A stretch of 64,000 nucleotides of DNA, from assembly GCA_023257655.1 (NCBI GenBank), contig JALRBQ010000056.1, positions 1 through 64,000 of the forward strand, in the 5' to 3' direction. A program made the position numbers and the translations under genes. Positions 63,517 to 64,000 of the stretch are shown in pieces. Numbering within the stretch: the first letter of the stretch is position 1; every line of letters starts with the position of its first letter. A model generated the notes under the pieces. It did not search any database. It was given only the letters and a program-made list of their open reading frames with translations, and had not been told where the DNA came from. Origin of the DNA: Pseudomonadales bacterium. Its GTDB lineage: Bacteria; Pseudomonadota; Gammaproteobacteria; Pseudomonadales; Pseudohongiellaceae.

Positions 63517-64000
63517 ATGGCGAAATTCAAGACTGTCGGCCTTGTAGGTCGACCCGGCCATGCCGGGGTACTGGACACCCTGCGGCGCCTGCTCACGATC
63601 CTCACCGACCGCAAGTTGAAGATCGTGCTCGATGCCGATACCGAGCGTCTGCTGAAAGCCAGCGGCCTGAAAGTCTATGCCCGCGAGGTGTTGGCTCGGC
63701 ACTGTGATCTGGTCATGGTCGTTGGGGGCGATGGTACGATGCTCAACGTTGCGAAATTCATTGCCTCTGACCAGATACCCGTGATCGGCATCAATCGCGG
63801 CCGCCTCGGATTTCTCACCGATATTCTGCCGGAAGAGCTGGAGGCGCGTGTCGATGAGTTGTTGCGGGGCGATTTCGCACGCGAATCCCGCTTCCTGCTG
63901 GACGTCTCGGTGCGAGACCGGAAAGGCAAGTTACGGGAACTGGGGGCAGCGCTGAATGATGTGGTTCTTCACCCCGGCAAGGCGGCGCAGATGATTGAGT
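63517..64000 (+). CDS. nadK: NAD kinase, 5' part only
   Basis: From ATG 63517 the frame is open to the window end (161 codons visible, of about 295 expected). MAKFKTVGLVGRPGHAGVLD opens the Rossmann-like domain. The NAD kinase signature GGDGTMLNVAK (VMVVGGDGTML) and the substrate loop GINRGRLGFLTDI are both present. NadK phosphorylates NAD to NADP. The gene stops at the window edge, not by truncation in the genome as far as can be seen. Confidence 0.95.
   Translation, partial: MAKFKTVGLVGRPGHAGVLDTLRRLLTILTDRKLKIVLDADTERLLKASGLKVYAREVLARHCDLVMVVGGDGTMLNVAKFIASDQIPVIGINRGRLGFLTDILPEELEARVDELLRGDFARESRFLLDVSVRDRKGKLRELGAALNDVVLHPGKAAQMIE

Noticed and set aside
63315-63707. Open frame of 130 codons over the 12-bp repeats (PNAVPNVGPNAGPNAG)
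   Set aside because: It is a translation of the tandem repeats and overlaps nadK in another frame. No family similarity or ribosome site.

Overview
The window is a chromosomal segment of a gammaproteobacterium. Gene order, not one marker gene, supports this. The blocks purM-purN-DUF3108 / DUF2066-hda, wrbA-arsC-yihY-acyP-proS, aspS-ruvCAB-tolQRAB-pal-cpoB-queC-tRNA-Lys and nadA-bepA-tusA-like-PerM-dapA-bamC match the order known from Pseudomonas and relatives. The FleQ, BamC, MiaE, MnmC and Hda homologues also fit this class. TIGR04282/TIGR04283 and ArsS arsenosugar genes and a stand-alone malonyl-CoA decarboxylase suggest an aquatic or marine member of the wider Pseudomonadales/OMG assemblage. 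The species cannot be named from the sequence.

Layout. 1-1398 is AT-rich and holds no intact gene. It contains a decayed YefM/Txe-type toxin-antitoxin operon and a cluster of CTAACAAA repeats. 1399-7659 is accessory: serine hydrolase lipoprotein, malonyl-CoA decarboxylase, DUF2239 protein, membrane-anchored winged-helix protein, AP2-domain protein and a small unknown. 8085-10440 is an arsenosugar operon (ArsS and two glycosyltransferases). 10494-14701 holds a FlgM-like protein, a hotdog thioesterase, a FemAB-like gene broken by a one-base deletion, and fleQ. 14738-24734 is housekeeping: purMN, hda, WrbA, ArsC, YihY, acylphosphatase, proS, an HU-like protein. 25329-35252 is fmdB-aspS-ruvCAB-tolQRAB-pal-cpoB. 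35365-47499 covers queC, tRNA-Lys, nadA, bepA, a TusA-like protein, PerM, dapA, bamC, rmuC, miaE, an FKBP isomerase and apeB. 47496-54726 covers mnmC, prfB (programmed frameshift), lysS, ung, a ferredoxin reductase and queD. 54856-64000 has a CHASE2 cyclase, tRNA-Val and tRNA-Asp, a PLP enzyme, a secreted metalloprotease, a nucleotide-sugar pair (epimerase and a TviB-type dehydrogenase with an in-frame stop) and the start of nadK.

How the genes work together. RuvABC resolves Holliday junctions. Tol-Pal-CpoB couples envelope constriction to division, and BamC and BepA serve outer-membrane protein assembly. QueC and QueD belong to queuosine synthesis; MiaE and MnmC also modify tRNA. ProS, AspS, LysS, PrfB and three tRNAs serve translation. 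Compared with the usual Pseudomonas-like order, three genes are missing from their expected slots: yebC before ruvC, ybgC before tolQ and queE before queC.

No clearly new multi-gene system was found. The most unusual signals are short degenerate tandem arrays (12-16 bp units, different sequence each time) in four intergenic regions, two of them exactly at convergent gene ends. Others are the fossil toxin-antitoxin operon with its CTAACAAA repeats, a strong nested palindrome upstream of prfB/mnmC, and two genes that each appear broken by a single base change (FemAB-like and tviB).
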